NCBI GenBank assembly: GCA_017518185.1
Contig: JAFWWB010000036.1
Coordinates: 1 to 55,316 of the forward strand
Source of the DNA: Lachnospiraceae bacterium
GTDB lineage: Bacteria; Bacillota; Clostridia; Lachnospirales; Lachnospiraceae
Length of the DNA: 55,316 nucleotides
Direction of reading: 5' to 3'
This document shows, piece by piece, positions 7,980 through 16,073 of the stretch. The first letter of the stretch is position 1. Each line of letters opens with the position of its first letter. The position numbers and the translations under genes were made by a program. Under the pieces are notes generated by a model, which was given only the letters and a program-made list of their open reading frames with translations, did no database searches and had not been told where the DNA came from.

Positions 7980-8384
7980 TTTCATTACGTTCGCACGGCC
8001 CGTCCGGTGGGAATCTTATCTCATATGCGGGTGGAGCAGCAGATATTAACATCTAAGCGCATGAGTATAAGTGCCCGGCTACGCTGCGTCGCTTTGCAGC
8101 CTGGTGAAAAGTGCGCAACATCATTGGCATCTCCCGGAACCGGTCGATATTCGGCATCCCTGCCTCATATCTCCCTCTCTCGGCCATCCGGGCCTCGAGT
8201 TCCTGTATGCTTCAGCACTTTTCGAGGCTGCATGAGCTCCTCCGCTACCCGCCTTGCCCTTATACTTCATGCGCTTAATATTCAGATAATCCTGCTGCTC
8301 CCAGCCTTTGTTTTCCTCTCCCACCGGCCCGGCCGGCTCACTCCATTTCACTCTCGTCCGGAGGAGGTAAGGTAGTGTAGTGAG
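7980..8384. other. Gene-free stretch with possible decayed coding sequence
   Basis: No intact gene was recognised here. On the minus strand, protein-like text appears in changing frames. One 52-codon frame ending near 8054 reads with runs such as ELEARMAERGRYEAGMPNID. Upstream pieces (EEQ..DYLNIKRMKYKGKAG and VAEELMQPRKVLK) lie in the other frames. This would fit a gene broken by several indels, but no family was recognised, and chance open frames in GC-rich DNA remain possible. Confidence 0.25.
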
Positions 8385-8628
8385 GGGCGGCAGAAAGCGG
8401 AGAAAAGGAGCAGGAATGAACGGACACCGCAGCTTTAGCCGCAGCACTTAGCGAGCGCGAGCGTCCAACCTTGCCCGAGGTACTGTTCGAGCGAAGTTCG
8501 CGCCATTATAGCGCGAGCGAGCGAGTTGCCGAGGGCAAGTCGGTTTAAGGACACGAAGCGCGAGCTTACGTGCGGAGGCAGTCAGCAAGGTATCCGTTCA
8601 TTCTGCTCCGATCCCATTTCTGCCGCCC
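8385..8628. repeat. Large nested imperfect inverted repeat, possible structured RNA or mobile palindrome
   Basis: The outer arms GGGCGGCAGAAA (8385-8396) and TTTCTGCCGCCC (8617-8628) are perfectly complementary. Inside them, 8407-8428 pairs with 8589-8609 with one mismatch and one bulge. Further in, CTTGCCC (8470-8476) pairs with GGGCAAG (8533-8539). At the centre, TTCGCGC (8497-8503) pairs with GCGCGAG (8511-8517) around CATTATA. Extra GCGAGCG-type repeats lie between the arms. No open frame with coding character covers the element. It lies just beyond the 3' end of pepP. Confidence 0.7.
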
Positions 8629-8645
8629 GGAACGGAACGAACTAT

Positions 8646-10436
8646 CTACACTTCCCGGGTCGCCTTCTTCAGCCACTCCCGCTCTTCCTCATTCATAAGC
8701 GGCGACAGTCTTTTACAGACCTCCGCGTGATATTCGTTCAGCTGCTTTCTTTCCTTAGGCTCCAGTGCAGCCACATCTATGGCATCCAGATCTATGGGGA
8801 CCCAGGTCAGAGGTTCAAAGGCCAGGAACTCCCCGTCCCCGTTCTTCTCCTTCTCAACACAGAGCAGTATGTTTTCGGTACGTATGCCGTGGCTGCCTTC
8901 CACATAGATACCGGGCTCATCAGAAACGAGCATCCCCGGTTCCAGCACCGCCTCATTCTCAAGAGGCTTCCATCTTATGCCCTGGGGCCCCTCATGGACA
9001 TTGAGCATATATCCTATCCCGTGCCCGGTCCCGCATTTGTAATCCTTAAGCAGCTCCCACACAGGTCCTCTTGCCAGCACATCCAGGTTCCTGCCGGTAC
9101 AGCCATGAAGAAATACAGCATTCTGAAGGGCCAGGCAGCCTGCCGCCACTCTTGTAAAGTCACGCTTAAGCTCTGCGGACACATCACCTATGGCAAGGGT
9201 ACGTGTCACATCAGTGGTCCCGCCTTCATACTGCCCGCCGGAATCCACAAGGTAAAAGCCGTTTTCGCCTATTGCAGCATGATCCTCTTCCGTGGCTTCA
9301 TAATGCATCATTGCCGCATTGGGGCCAAAGGCGCTTATTGTCGAAAAGGATAGACCGTTGCAGCAGGGCATGGCCTCACGCATGCCGTCCAGCTTATCCG
9401 CCAGCAGTTTTTCGTCCGAAGGCGTCTTTCCGGCATTCTCCTTCACATATTTCAGGAAGGAGGTAAGCACCGCGCTGTCCTTAAGATAGCTCTCCTTTAT
9501 AAGCTCTATCTCTTTTTCGGTCTTTACCGCCTTCAGCTTTTCGGAAGGGTTCACAGCTTCTATGAGCTTAGCCGAAGAATGCTCCAGAAGCCTTACTGTC
9601 AGATAATCCGTATACTCCGGAGATATCAGTACCTTTGAAGAAGGATCCTGCTCCTTAAGATCGTTGAAGAAATCCTCATAGTATCTGAGTACGATATTCT
9701 CGTCCCAGGCGTAGTCGCTGAGTTCCTCGGTGACCGCATCCTCTTTAACATAGAGGATCACGCTGTCCTCTTTGATCACCGTATAGGCATAGGCCACGGG
9801 ACAGTATTCGATGTCTGCTCCCCTGATATTGAAGAGCCACATCTGGTCATCCAGTGAGGACAGAATATGGGTATCTGCTCCGGCCTTCTTCATGGCTTCC
9901 CTGATACCGGCAAGCCTTTCCCTGCAGGACGCTCCTCTGAGCTCCTCAGGCAGAAGCCGTATCTCCCTGGCGCTGTCCGCCGGTCTGTCCGTCCAAATGG
10001 CGCTCACCAGATCCTGTCCTATACGCAGCGAAGCCCCGGCATCAGCTGCGGCCTTCGCAAGCTTCCGCCCGTCCTTCGCGTTCACCAGGCGCCCGTACAG
10101 ATATATCTTTTCCCCTGCCGATACGTTCTTTCTCACATATTCGTCAAGCTCGTCAACACCGGGATCTCCCATGCGCATCACGGTTATTCCGGAGCCTTCC
10201 GTTTCCTTTTCGGCCTGTACATGATAGCGGCCGTCAGCCCAGAGCAGAGCCTTATCCATGCCTATGAGCACAGTTCCCGCAGAGCCCGTAAAGCCGGTAA
10301 GGAACTCGCGCTCCCGGTAATGTGCGTTAATATATTCGGAACCATGGGGATCGCAGGTATAGCAGATGTACCAGTCTGCCCCTGCCGCCTTCATAACATT
10401 CCTCAGTCTTTCGATGCGTTCAGCTGCTGTATTCAT
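8646..10436 (-). CDS. pepP: Xaa-Pro aminopeptidase (M24B, long form)
   Basis: A 596-residue metallopeptidase that removes an N-terminal residue preceding proline. It has two creatinase-like N-terminal domains and a C-terminal pita-bread domain. The metal ligands are visible: Asp residues in VDSGGQYEGGTTDVTRT, His in GTGHGIGYMLNVHEGP, and Glu in SDEPGIYVEGSHGIRTENIL. The roughly 600-residue length matches the long eukaryote-like APP1 form also found in Clostridia. A GGGGGT lies upstream of the start. A GC-rich hairpin (about 10458-10497) precedes the gene; its role is unknown. Confidence 0.93.
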   Translation of the reverse strand: MNTAAERIERLRNVMKAAGADWYICYTCDPHGSEYINAHYREREFLTGFTGSAGTVLIGMDKALLWADGRYHVQAEKETEGSGITVMRMGDPGVDELDEYVRKNVSAGEKIYLYGRLVNAKDGRKLAKAAADAGASLRIGQDLVSAIWTDRPADSAREIRLLPEELRGASCRERLAGIREAMKKAGADTHILSSLDDQMWLFNIRGADIEYCPVAYAYTVIKEDSVILYVKEDAVTEELSDYAWDENIVLRYYEDFFNDLKEQDPSSKVLISPEYTDYLTVRLLEHSSAKLIEAVNPSEKLKAVKTEKEIELIKESYLKDSAVLTSFLKYVKENAGKTPSDEKLLADKLDGMREAMPCCNGLSFSTISAFGPNAAMMHYEATEEDHAAIGENGFYLVDSGGQYEGGTTDVTRTLAIGDVSAELKRDFTRVAAGCLALQNAVFLHGCTGRNLDVLARGPVWELLKDYKCGTGHGIGYMLNVHEGPQGIRWKPLENEAVLEPGMLVSDEPGIYVEGSHGIRTENILLCVEKEKNGDGEFLAFEPLTWVPIDLDAIDVAALEPKERKQLNEYHAEVCKRLSPLMNEEEREWLKKATREV

Positions 10437-10535
10437 ATCATTTACCCCCTATTCGGCGGCATGAGGTGGCTCCGAAGGAGCCGGAGCCCTGATGCCTCTT
10501 TTCTTTTATACTTAATACCCTCATAATAAGATAAC

Positions 10536-10555
10536 GGCCCGTATAACAACGGGCC
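10536..10555 (-). terminator. Terminator after the receiver-DeoC gene
   Basis: A 7 bp stem, GGCCCGT (10536-10542) with ACGGGCC (10549-10555), lies 9 bp past the stop codon on the minus strand. It is followed only by an AT-rich, T-interrupted tail, so termination may be partial. Confidence 0.5.
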
Positions 10556-10564
10556 ATGATATTT

Positions 10565-11653
10565 TTATTCTTTCTTTCCGAAGATCTCCATGGTTGCAGA
10601 TGCGCCTATGCGGTCACAGCCGGCATCATAGAAAGAGGCAAGCGCTTCGGCATCCCTTATGCCTCCTGCCGCCTTGATCTTTACATTACTGCCGATATGC
10701 TCCTTCATGAGCAGCACATTCTCAAGTGTCGCTCCCGCGCTGCCGAAGCCGGTTGAGGTCTTTATATAATCCGCGCCTGCTTCCGTTACGAGCTCGCAGG
10801 CTTTTATGATCTCATCTTCATTGAGATAGCAGGTCTCGATTATCACCTTAAGTATCCTGCCGGCGCTGCATTTGCGCAGTGCCAGTATCTCTTCGCCCAC
10901 ATAGCCGTATTCCCCGGCCTTCATACGGCCGATATTGATGACCATGTCGATCTCATCCGCGCCGTTGATCATGGCGTTTTCCGCTTCGAATATCTTGGCA
11001 GCGGTAGTGTTATATCCCAGAGGAAAGCCGATGACAGTACAGATCTTCACTTTATCACCATATTCCCGCTTCACATCGCTTACATAAGCCGGAGGGATGC
11101 ATACCGAGGCGCAGCCCAGGGATATGGCTTCATCGCAGAGCTTCCGTATATCCGCCATGGTTGCTACTGCCTTGAGGTTGGTATGGTCCACATGGGAGAC
11201 CATCTCCGAAAGCCGTTCGCGTCCGGGGCCATCCTTTACGTTTGTATCCGCCTTTTCTTTCGCTCCGGAAAGCTTGAGTCTCATATCCTCCATCTGCAGC
11301 ACCTTTTCTATCCTCGAGAGCATCACATCGGCCTCGAAGGGCTTGGTGATGAAATCCAGGGCTCCCATGCGGAGGCCCTTCATCTCGCTGTCATTCTCCG
11401 TATCCGCGGTAAGGAATATCACGGGCACGTTGGCCGTTCTGGGATCCAGCTTTATCTGTTCCATGGTCTCATAGCCGTCCATCTCAGGCATGAGTATGTC
11501 CAGCAGTATGAGGTCCGGTATGGTCTTTTTGAGAAAGGCCAGCGCCTGTTTCCCGGATTTTGCCATGGAAAGCTGGTAGCCGGATTTCAGTACATCCGCC
11601 GCGCTCTTGAGATTAGTGGTGTTGTCATCCACCATTAAGATATGCTTCATCAT
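10565..11653 (-). CDS. deoC: Response-regulator receiver domain fused to deoxyribose-phosphate aldolase
   Basis: A 362-residue fusion. Residues 1 to about 125 form a CheY-like receiver with the acidic pair in MVDDN, phospho-acceptor Asp in DLILLDILMPEMDG, Thr in IFLTAD and Lys in ITKPF. After a short charged linker, residues about 145-362 form a full DeoC aldolase: VDHTNLKA, EIDMVINIGRM, the Schiff-base Lys in DYIKTSTGFGSAG, and IKAAGGIRD. DeoC splits 2-deoxyribose-5-phosphate into glyceraldehyde-3-phosphate and acetaldehyde. Both halves keep all the key residues seen. The ATG at 11653 overlaps the thrC TGA (ATGA) and was preferred to a longer frame inside thrC. Control of aldolase activity by phosphorylation is inference. 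Confidence 0.92.
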   Translation of the reverse strand: MMKHILMVDDNTTNLKSAADVLKSGYQLSMAKSGKQALAFLKKTIPDLILLDILMPEMDGYETMEQIKLDPRTANVPVIFLTADTENDSEMKGLRMGALDFITKPFEADVMLSRIEKVLQMEDMRLKLSGAKEKADTNVKDGPGRERLSEMVSHVDHTNLKAVATMADIRKLCDEAISLGCASVCIPPAYVSDVKREYGDKVKICTVIGFPLGYNTTAAKIFEAENAMINGADEIDMVINIGRMKAGEYGYVGEEILALRKCSAGRILKVIIETCYLNEDEIIKACELVTEAGADYIKTSTGFGSAGATLENVLLMKEHIGSNVKIKAAGGIRDAEALASFYDAGCDRIGASATMEIFGKKE

Positions 11654-13179
11654 TTTATCCCCAGGAAATCCAGCACCTCCCCTTCCATGCCGGATATCTC
11701 GCATACGTTATCATGAAGTACGGGAGCCGTAAGTATATCCTGAATTGCAGGGGGGATCTCCACTCCCGATATGTTCTTAAGCCTGTCTATAAGCTTAAGG
11801 TCGTCCTTTTCGTCAAGTTCAGGCTCTATAGCAGTGATCACGCTTCTGAGGAACTTATAGGGACTTGCCGTGGAAGCTATCACAGCCGGCGTCTCATCCC
11901 CGGTCTCAGACCTGTATGCGTCATAGACAGCGGCGGCAACAGCCGTATGGGGATCGATGACATAGGAATGCTCCTCATACATACTCTTTATCTTGTCCGC
12001 GCAGCGTGCCTCATCAGCGTATGCGCCGTAGAAATCGGAAAGCCGTTCTCTTGCTTCTCCGCTTATCTCATACCTGCCCTCACCGGAAAGAGCCTCCATA
12101 AGCTTCTTATCCTCTTTGTCATCACCGCCGCAGATACGGTAGATCAGACGTTCCAGATTGCTGGAGATGAGTATATCCATGGAAGGCGAACTGGTAAGAG
12201 TGAACTTTCTCTCGCCTTTGAACTCGCCGCTCTCCTCATCCAGGGTATGGAGCCTGTCATAGACACCGGTCTTAAAGAAATCGTAAAGCACCTTATTGGT
12301 ATTGGAGGCGCAGATAAGCTTTCCTACTGGCAGCCCCATGAGCTTTGCATAATATGCCGCCAGTATGTTTCCGAAGTTACCCGTAGGCACGCAGATGTTG
12401 ATCTTATCCCCGGCCTTGATCTTTTCCTCCGCCAGAAGCCTGGTGTAGGCATATACATAATAGACCACCTGGGGAACCAGCCGTCCTATGTTTATGGAGT
12501 TTGCCGAGGAGAACACAAAGCCTGCCTCCTTAAGGCGAGCCTTCGAAGCCTCATCCCCGAACATCTTCTTTACGCCGGTCTGGGCATCATCGAAGTTGCC
12601 CTTTATACCGATGACCTTAACGTTTTTACCGCGCTGGGTCACCATCTGCTTCTCCTGTACCACGGATACGCCCCCCTTGGGGTAGAACACTGCGATCCTT
12701 GTGCCGGGAACGTCTGCAAAGCCCGCCAGCGCAGCCTTTCCCGTATCGCCGCTGGTGGCTGTAAGTATCACTATCTCTTCCTTAAGGCCATTCTTCTTTG
12801 CCGAAACGCCCATTAGATGAGGCAGTATGGAAAGGGCCATATCCTTGAAGGCGATGGTAGGACCGTGGAAAAGCTCGAGATAATAAGCCCCTCCCGCATT
12901 TACAAGCGGCGCGATGGCCTCAGTGTCGAACTTGCTGTCATAAGCCCGCTCTATGCAGCCCTTCAGCTCCTCTTCGGTAAAGTCCGTAAGGAAGAGCTTC
13001 ATGACCTCATAGGCTACGCCCTTGTAATCCAGCGTCTTAAGCTCCTCCGGGCTCTTTTCAAGAGCGGGGATCTTATCAGGCACAAAAAGCCCTCCGTCAT
13101 CCGCCAGACCCTTCAGTATGGCCTCCGATGCCGAAAAACTAACGTCATTATTTCTGCTGCTGTGGTAACGTATATCCAT
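11650..13179 (-). CDS. thrC: Threonine synthase
   Basis: A 509-residue PLP enzyme converting O-phosphohomoserine to threonine. It has the N-terminal YHSSRN start, the PLP-binding lysine in GPTIAFKDMALSIL, the SGDTG loop and the glycine-rich NFGNILAAYYAKLMGLP. The length fits the long, fungal/enterobacterial-type ThrC. It is the first gene of an operon that continues through a 4 bp overlap into the receiver-DeoC gene. A GGAGAGGTG lies upstream of the ATG. Confidence 0.95.
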   Translation of the reverse strand: MDIRYHSSRNNDVSFSASEAILKGLADDGGLFVPDKIPALEKSPEELKTLDYKGVAYEVMKLFLTDFTEEELKGCIERAYDSKFDTEAIAPLVNAGGAYYLELFHGPTIAFKDMALSILPHLMGVSAKKNGLKEEIVILTATSGDTGKAALAGFADVPGTRIAVFYPKGGVSVVQEKQMVTQRGKNVKVIGIKGNFDDAQTGVKKMFGDEASKARLKEAGFVFSSANSINIGRLVPQVVYYVYAYTRLLAEEKIKAGDKINICVPTGNFGNILAAYYAKLMGLPVGKLICASNTNKVLYDFFKTGVYDRLHTLDEESGEFKGERKFTLTSSPSMDILISSNLERLIYRICGGDDKEDKKLMEALSGEGRYEISGEARERLSDFYGAYADEARCADKIKSMYEEHSYVIDPHTAVAAAVYDAYRSETGDETPAVIASTASPYKFLRSVITAIEPELDEKDDLKLIDRLKNISGVEIPPAIQDILTAPVLHDNVCEISGMEGEVLDFLGIK

Positions 13180-13220
13180 TTCACACCTCTCCGAAAATTC
13201 ATATCTATATTCAAGCAGTT

Positions 13221-13249
13221 ATTCTATCACTTCTATGGAAATCTTTCAA
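13221..13249 (-). promoter_or_regulatory. Promoter of thrC
   Basis: On the minus strand, TTGAAA (13244-13249) and TAGAAT (13221-13226) are spaced 17 bp apart. It is back-to-back with the AP2-gene promoter, with the two -35 boxes only 9 bp apart. Confidence 0.7.
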
Positions 13250-13258
13250 TGATATATG

Positions 13259-13287
13259 TTTACCTCGGCATGCCTATCTGTTATAAT
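13259..13287 (+). promoter_or_regulatory. Promoter of the AP2-domain gene
   Basis: TTTACC (13259-13264), a 17 bp spacer and TATAAT (13282-13287). The predicted transcription start coincides with the ATG at 13294, implying a leaderless mRNA. Confidence 0.65.
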
Positions 13288-13293
13288 GCACGT

Positions 13294-14088
13294 ATGAAGA
13301 ACGAAACGGCGGGTGTGTTCACCTCAAAAAGAAAGGACGGTACCGTTTTTTACCGTTCCTCCATAACCTTCAGGCGCAAGCACATAAGCCTCGGCAGCTT
13401 TGAAGACAGCGAATCGGCCCACAGGGCGTACACCCAGGCCCGTCTTCTTCTCCGTGACATGAACGTGGGCGTGCTTGATTACCGCGCCGGTTCCCCACTG
13501 CCTTTCGAAAAATGGGTCTGTCTCGTCAACTTCAGGGATAACGGCATCTATATCGCCAATCCCATCTACATAATGCGCAAGATGTTCAATTACTATCTCT
13601 CACCGGAAGAGATACTTAAATTCGATGCCGATGAGCTGTTCTACTACAGCTCCCATAAGATCATGCGCCGCGGGAACCATTTCTTTGCCGCGGATTACGG
13701 AATGCAGGTTAATATACTTAACCGCTACGGCATTAGGAGCTACGCCGTAGAAGGCCGTGATTATTTCTTCCGTAACGGGGATGTACTGGATTTCCGCGCT
13801 TCCAACCTGGATATCGTGAACCGCTACATAGGCGTCACAAAAGAGATAAAGCGCGGTAAGGTCATCTATCGTACGCGTATCCATGTCCGCGGCAATTTTA
13901 TCGTTGGAGATTATGAGACCGAAGATGAAGCGGCCATCGCCTACAACAAGGCCGCCGACATACTCAAGCTGAAAGGATCCTCAAAGAATTACGCCAGGAA
14001 CTATCTCGAACATCTGAGCAAAGCCGACTATGAAGCTCTCTACTCGGCAGTTAAGATATCTTCTAAACTGAGAACGGCGGTGCTGTGA
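13294..14088 (+). CDS. Protein with two AP2-like DNA-binding domains
   Basis: A 264-residue protein. An N-terminal AP2-like unit covers about residues 8-55 (VFTSKRKDGTVFYRSSI; ISLGSFEDSESAHRAY). A second covers about residues 185-235 (YIGVTKEIKRGKVIYRTRI; GDYETEDEAAIAYNKAA). Just before the second, NGDVLDFRASNLDIVN resembles the end of an HNH homing-nuclease core, but the HNH histidines are missing. AP2 domains bind DNA through a three-stranded sheet; in bacteria they usually accompany HNH nucleases. This one looks like a nuclease-free derivative that could act as a regulator. The ATG at 13294 has no Shine-Dalgarno and sits at the predicted +1. The gene is divergent from thrC. Confidence 0.75.
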   Translation: MKNETAGVFTSKRKDGTVFYRSSITFRRKHISLGSFEDSESAHRAYTQARLLLRDMNVGVLDYRAGSPLPFEKWVCLVNFRDNGIYIANPIYIMRKMFNYYLSPEEILKFDADELFYYSSHKIMRRGNHFFAADYGMQVNILNRYGIRSYAVEGRDYFFRNGDVLDFRASNLDIVNRYIGVTKEIKRGKVIYRTRIHVRGNFIVGDYETEDEAAIAYNKAADILKLKGSSKNYARNYLEHLSKADYEALYSAVKISSKLRTAVL

Positions 14089-14103
14089 TATCCTTAGCCC
14101 CGA

Positions 14104-15267
14104 TCACCTCACCGAGTAATCCATGAAGCTCATATCCAGGTGCACGCCGCCCTCGACTCCGCTTAATTCACCGGCATCGTCATACTGCCACATTACGAAT
14201 GGATAGGGAAAGTCCGGGATGTCCTCCTTCCCCACATACCAGATATCATAACCTATCATGGAACCCAGGCTGTACTTCGTTATCAGCGTGGCCTTATCCG
14301 CCTTGAGTAGAGAAAGATATCCCTTTTCCTCTATCCTGTTCATGAAAGCCAGGGCGCAGTTGGTCCTGGGCATCTTCTCAAGATCATCGCACCGTGATCT
14401 CCCATCTCCCAGCTTTTCCGCCGAAATGGCAATGGGATATTCCAGGGTGATCTCATTTACGCTTATGGTTTCCAGGCAGAAATCCGCCTCCTCGGCCGCC
14501 TCCTCCGGACTTATGGCAGAGCTTACGAAATAAACACCTATATCCAGCCCCGCATCCCTCGCTGCGGTATAATTCACGATAAAACTGTCATCCAGGCTTA
14601 TCTCTCCGGTGGTATAGCCTCTCTGCCCAAGCCGGAGCATAACATAGTCCACTCCCGCTTTTTTCATGCGTTTGAAATCAACAGTCCCCTGTTCCTTGGA
14701 GATATCAGCCCCGGAAAAGCTCTTCTTCGTGCCATTCACATAGTACTGCATAAAGGGCTTCTGATATACCAGCCCCGAGAGATCATAACCGTGTCTCGCC
14801 AGATAGGGATTGATGTCCACTCACTGCTCGCTGCCGTCCTCCAGAACTATACGGGTGCGGGTCTCTTCCTGCGTGCTCTCCTCCGTCTTTTCACTTTCGG
14901 CCGGGGTTATACTGTCATCCGGCATGATATTGCCCCAGGCGGATTCGCTGCCGGCCTCTGCAGGCTTCTCCGCAGGCGATGGTGTGGAATAGGCGTCCCA
15001 GAAGTTAAGATCCTCGGCCCTTCGTTCGCTGCCGGAGATCAGCTCTCCCACCTTCGGATCCTTGTAATAATCAGATACCGGTGCAGGTGTCACCTGTGCA
15101 CTGCCGCCACGGCTCTCCTCCCGGTTCACTGCCAGCACTATCATTATGGTCAGAAATACAAAAAGCCCCGCCATTATGGCGGCGGAGCGCATGGAGTTCT
15201 TCCTGCCCCTTTCGTACTGGGGCGAAGAAAAATCTATCTGTTCATCAAAATCTTCATCAAGCCTCAA
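14104..15267 (-). pseudogene. Membrane-anchored GH25-like protein interrupted by an in-frame TGA
   Basis: Two adjoining frames read as one protein of about 387 codons. Part 1 (15267-14821) starts at a TTG overlapping the rnfB stop by 11 bp. It has a charged N-terminus, one membrane helix at about residues 26-45 (AAIMAGLFVFLTIMIVLAV) and a Pro/Ser/Glu-rich linker ending EDGSEQ. After TGA (14823-14821), part 2 continues in the same frame from GTG at 14820. Part 2 has a 238-residue GH25 (lysozyme-like) domain with GADISKEQG, LRLGQRGYTTGE, IGVYFVSSAISPEEA and the C-terminal MWQYDDAG. GH25 enzymes cleave peptidoglycan outside the membrane. The GTG could restart translation, but part 2 would then lack an export signal. 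The usual DxE catalytic pair is SAE here. Confidence 0.75.
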
Positions 15268-16060
15268 ATTTTTTTATCGCTTTCTTGGGACACTTTTCGG
15301 CACAGCTGCCGCACTTTACACATTTACTCTGGTTGATATGCGCCAGGAACTCCGCAACCTCTATCGCCTCAGCCTCGCAGTTCTTTTTACATATACCGCA
15401 TCCTATACAGCCCACCTTGCACTTCTTCATAACATCCGGCCCCTTGTCTTTAGAGGAGCAGGCCACCGCGAACACAGAATCCGCGGGGATAAGCTCAATG
15501 AGATGTTTGGGACAGGCCTCTACACACTTGCCGCAGGCTTTGCAGGCATCCCTGTCCACCACGGCTATGCCGTTTACCACATGTATCGCGTCAAAAGGGC
15601 AGGCCGCCACACAGCTCCCATATCCGAGACAGCCGTAGCTGCAGCTCTTCTCACCGCCTGCGGGAAGCATGGCCGCCATACGGCAGTCCTCCACGCCGTG
15701 ATATTCATAATCCTTTCCGGCCATTTCGCAGTCGCCCGCACATCTGACAAAGGCAGCGAGGCGCACACTTTCGCCGGCCTCGACACCCATTATCTCCGCC
15801 ACTTTCTTCGCAACCGCCTCACCGCCCACGGGACAGCCGTTCACGGGAGCGTTTCCCGCCACTATGGCAGCCGCAAGACCGGAACAGCCGGGATATCCGC
15901 AGCCTCCGCAGTTATTGCCGGGGAGCACGCCGGTTATCTTATCCTCCCTGGGATCGCTCTCCACATGAAAAGCCTTTGCCGCGAAGCCCAGAAAAAGGCC
16001 CAACAGCAGTCCGAGTATCGCTATAACAAGTACCGCCGTTATAATCGCATTAACATCCAT
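15257..16060 (-). CDS. rnfB: Rnf complex ferredoxin subunit RnfB
   Basis: A 267-residue iron-sulfur subunit that takes electrons from ferredoxin into the Rnf complex. It has an N-terminal membrane helix, then the NCGGCGYPGCSG cluster motif. Several ferredoxin-type CxxCxxCxxxC sets follow: CLGYGSCVAACP, CKACGKCVEACP, CIGCGICKKNC and CVKCGSCAEKCP. The start at 16060 (MDVNAII) is chosen because the longer frame would overlap rnfA. It is the last rnf gene and overlaps the following GH25-type frame. Confidence 0.96.
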   Translation of the reverse strand: MDVNAIITAVLVIAILGLLLGLFLGFAAKAFHVESDPREDKITGVLPGNNCGGCGYPGCSGLAAAIVAGNAPVNGCPVGGEAVAKKVAEIMGVEAGESVRLAAFVRCAGDCEMAGKDYEYHGVEDCRMAAMLPAGGEKSCSYGCLGYGSCVAACPFDAIHVVNGIAVVDRDACKACGKCVEACPKHLIELIPADSVFAVACSSKDKGPDVMKKCKVGCIGCGICKKNCEAEAIEVAEFLAHINQSKCVKCGSCAEKCPKKAIKKFEA

Positions 16061-16073
16061 CTTTGTACCCCAC

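Noticed and set aside
8121-8447. 108-codon minus-strand frame as an intact gene
   Set aside because: It begins inside the palindromic element and no domain is recognised; at best it is part of a decayed sequence.
8526-9353. Open frame on the + strand running from the palindrome into pepP
   Set aside because: Most of it is antisense to pepP, which has all its metal ligands; no Shine-Dalgarno or domain is evident.
10458-10497. GC-rich hairpin before pepP as a riboswitch
   Set aside because: It is a simple stem-loop (GGCTCC-GAA-GGAGCC with an outer arm) and matches no riboswitch class I know; it may be a plain leader hairpin.
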